Of a stretch of DNA of 23,880 nt, positions 21,909-23,880 are shown in pieces. Both the position numbers and the translations under genes were made by a program. How positions within the stretch are numbered: the first letter of the stretch is position 1; the number at the start of each line of letters is the position of its first letter. Location of the stretch: positions 1-23,880 of the forward strand of contig JAKAXN010000021.1 of assembly GCA_021816565.1 (NCBI GenBank), in the 5' to 3' direction. The notes under the pieces are model-generated. The model saw only the letters and a list, made by a program, of their open reading frames with translations. It ran no database searches and had not been told where the DNA came from. Source of the DNA: Actinomycetes bacterium (GTDB lineage: Bacteria > Actinomycetota > Acidimicrobiia > Acidimicrobiales > Palsa-688).

Positions 21909-23880
21909 TTGGCTTCACCGAATCCGCCCATCGGGCTGTACCGACCCGACTTCGAGCACGACGCCTGCGGCGTGGCGTTCGTGGTGGATATGCACGGTCG
22001 GCGCACCCACCGCATGGTCCAGCTCGGCCTCGACAGCCTCTGCAACCTGGAGCACCGGGGGGCGTCGGGGGCGGAGGCCAACACCGGCGACGGGGCCGGC
22101 ATCCTCATCCAGGTTCCCGACCGGTTCTACCGGGAGGTGGCCGGCTTCGAGCTGCCGGCCCCCGGGCGCTACGCCACCGGCATCGCCTTCATCCCGGCCC
22201 GGGCGGAGGGATGGGACCGGGCCGTCGCCCGGATCATCGACGAGGAGGGTATGAGCCTCCTCGGCTGGCGGGAACTGCCGGTCGACGACTCCGACCTGGG
22301 CACCATGGCCAAAGAAGCCATGCCGGCGTTCCACCAGCTGTTCGTCAGCGGCCCCGGAGACTGCGAGGGTCTCGACCTCGAGCGGCGGGCGTTCGTCCTG
22401 CGCAAGCGCATCGAGCACGAGGTCGAGGGGGTGTACTTCCCCTCCCTGTCCGGCCGCACCATCGTCTACAAGGGGATGCTCACCGCCCCCCAGGTCCGCC
22501 ACTTCTTCCCCGATCTCAACGACGAGCGGGTCGACACCGCCCTGTCACTGGTCCACAGCCGGTTCTCGACCAACACGTTCCCCAGCTGGCCTCTCGCCCA
22601 CCCGTACCGCTTCGTCGCCCACAACGGGGAGATCAACACCCTCCAGGGCAACCGCAACTGGATGCGGGCCCGGGAGGCGCTGCTGCGAAGCGACGTGCTG
22701 CCCGGTGACATCGAGCGAATCTTCCCCGTCGTGACCCCCGGCGCCAGCGACTCGGCCAGCTTCGACGAGGTCCTGGAGCTGCTCCACCTGGGCGGGCGGT
22801 CCCTCCCCCACGCCGTTTTGATGATGATCCCCGAGGCGTGGGAGAACCACCGCACGATGGACCCGGCCCGGCGGGCCTTCTACCAGTTCCACGCCGCGGT
22901 CATGGAGCCGTGGGACGGGCCGGCGTCGATCGCCTTCACCGACGGGACGGTCATCGGGGCCGTCCTCGACCGCAACGGCCTGCGCCCGTCGCGCTACTGG
23001 GTCACCGACGACGGCCTGGTGGTCATGGCATCCGAGGTCGGGGTGCTCGACATCCCGGCCTCCAAGGTGGTCCAGCGGGGCCGTCTGCAGCCGGGCCGCA
23101 TGTTCCTGGTGGACACCTCCCAGGGCCGCATCGTGGCCGACGAGGAGATCAAGTCCGGTCTGGCCTCCGAGCATCCCTACGCCGACTGGCTGGCCGAGAA
23201 CCAGATCCACTTCGACGACCTGCCTCCCCGCTTCACCCTCACCCCCCAGCACGCCTCGGTGGTGACCCACCAGCGGCTGTTCGGTTACACCACCGAGGAT
23301 CTGAAGATCCTGGTGGGCCCCATGGCCCGCACGGGCATGGAGCCGATCGGCTCCATGGGCACCGACACCCCCATCGCGGTGCTGTCCGACCGGTCCCGGC
23401 TGCTCTACGACTACTTCTCGCAGCTGTTCGCCCAGGTGACCAACCCGCCGCTCGACGCCATCCGCGAGGAGCTGGTCACCTCCCTGTCGGGGACCATCGG
23501 ACCGGAGCGCAACCTGCTGGCCCCCGAGCCGGCGAGCTGCAACCAGATCGTCATGCCCCAGCCGGTCATCACCAACGAGGACCTGGCCAAGCTGATGTAC
23601 ATCAACGAGGACGGCACCCAGCCGGGATGGCGGGCGTTCGCCATCGACGGGCTCTTCGACGCCCGGGCCGCCGATCCGGGCGCAGCCATGGCCCGCTCGC
23701 TCGACGACATCTGCACCCGGGTGAGCCAGGCCATCGACGACGGGGCCAAGATCATCATCCTCTCGGACCGCCACGCGTCGGCCGACCTGGCGCCGATACC
23801 GGCGCTGCTGCTGGTGAGCGCGGTCCATCACCACCTGATCCAGGAGAAGAGCCGCACCCGGGTGGGTCTGGTCCTCGAGA
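21909..23880 (+). CDS. gltB: Glutamate synthase large subunit, N-terminal part (runs off the window edge)
   Basis: The large subunit of NADPH-dependent glutamate synthase makes two glutamates from glutamine and 2-oxoglutarate. About 657 residues are present. HDACGVAF places the class II amidotransferase nucleophile at Cys20, after a short propeptide. [76 protein letters not shown] and [12 protein letters not shown] belong to the glutaminase domain. The central domain begins around [30 protein letters not shown] (about 535). The FMN/iron-sulfur domain lies beyond the window. The TTG start is chosen because GGAAGGA sits 6 nt upstream and the propeptide then has normal length. The gene has its own promoter in the preceding gap. 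Confidence 0.95.
   Translation, partial: MASPNPPIGLYRPDFEHDACGVAFVVDMHGRRTHRMVQLGLDSLCNLEHRGASGAEANTGDGAGILIQVPDRFYREVAGFELPAPGRYATGIAFIPARAEGWDRAVARIIDEEGMSLLGWRELPVDDSDLGTMAKEAMPAFHQLFVSGPGDCEGLDLERRAFVLRKRIEHEVEGVYFPSLSGRTIVYKGMLTAPQVRHFFPDLNDERVDTALSLVHSRFSTNTFPSWPLAHPYRFVAHNGEINTLQGNRNWMRAREALLRSDVLPGDIERIFPVVTPGASDSASFDEVLELLHLGGRSLPHAVLMMIPEAWENHRTMDPARRAFYQFHAAVMEPWDGPASIAFTDGTVIGAVLDRNGLRPSRYWVTDDGLVVMASEVGVLDIPASKVVQRGRLQPGRMFLVDTSQGRIVADEEIKSGLASEHPYADWLAENQIHFDDLPPRFTLTPQHASVVTHQRLFGYTTEDLKILVGPMARTGMEPIGSMGTDTPIAVLSDRSRLLYDYFSQLFAQVTNPPLDAIREELVTSLSGTIGPERNLLAPEPASCNQIVMPQPVITNEDLAKLMYINEDGTQPGWRAFAIDGLFDARAADPGAAMARSLDDICTRVSQAIDDGAKIIILSDRHASADLAPIPALLLVSAVHHHLIQEKSRTRVGLVLE

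Noticed and set aside
1..23880. CRISPR arrays, insertion sequences, toxin-antitoxin pairs or defence genes.
   Set aside because: No regularly spaced repeats, transposase motifs or known defence domains were seen on either strand.

Overview
The window looks like chromosomal DNA of a high-GC actinobacterium. Base composition is roughly 70% G+C by eye. Evidence includes an F420-dependent reductase of the NpdG family, many GTG and TTG starts, several apparently leaderless starts (TANNNT followed by 6-8 nt and then the start codon), and a CobN chelatase paired with a fused ChlI/ChlD-type subunit. The class Acidimicrobiia would fit, but the sequence alone does not prove it.

Layout. (1) 1-1620, minus: the 5' part of thrS, preceded by an F420:NADPH oxidoreductase gene, with a strong hairpin between them. 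A small thioredoxin-like gene (1643-2014, plus) diverges from it across only 22 bp. (2) 2052-12622, minus: a cobalamin operon led by a cobalamin riboswitch. In transcription order it holds cobU, cobS, cbiB, a CobC/CobD-type aminotransferase, cobQ, cobN, a fused ChlI-ChlD chelatase subunit and, 9 nt further on, an adenylate kinase. Most junctions are 4-nt stop/start overlaps. The corrinoid adenosyltransferase gene (12633-13169) diverges from the riboswitch. (3) 13213-15633, minus: an ArsB/SLC13-type permease gene followed by kynureninase. (4) 15696-18620, plus: a monoacylglycerol-lipase-like hydrolase overlapping a PhzF-family gene, then an EAL-like/HDOD signalling protein. (5) 18649-19131, minus: a RsbW-like ATP-binding protein behind a SigB/SigF-type promoter. 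(6) 19229-19302, minus: tRNA-Val(CAC). (7) 19358-21705, minus: a membrane acyltransferase (AT3) overlapping a secreted SGNH-hydrolase lipoprotein, which resembles an OafA-type protein split in two. (8) 21909 to the end, plus: the 5' part of gltB (glutamate synthase large subunit).

How the genes work together. The cobalamin block covers the late steps of adenosylcobalamin synthesis: cobalt insertion (CobN with the fused AAA/VWA subunit), corrinoid adenosylation (CobO/BtuR), amidation (CobQ), aminopropanol arm synthesis and attachment (aminotransferase-like decarboxylase, CbiB) and nucleotide loop assembly (CobU, CobS). It should be repressed when B12 binds the leader RNA. The adenosyltransferase lies outside that control, and an adenylate kinase may lie inside it.

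I found no CRISPR array, insertion sequence, phage gene or recognisable defence island, and no convincing unknown multi-gene system. The more unusual items are the adk gene at the end of the B12 operon, the split AT3/SGNH pair, the SigB-type promoter in front of a putative anti-sigma factor, and overlapping divergent leaderless promoters.
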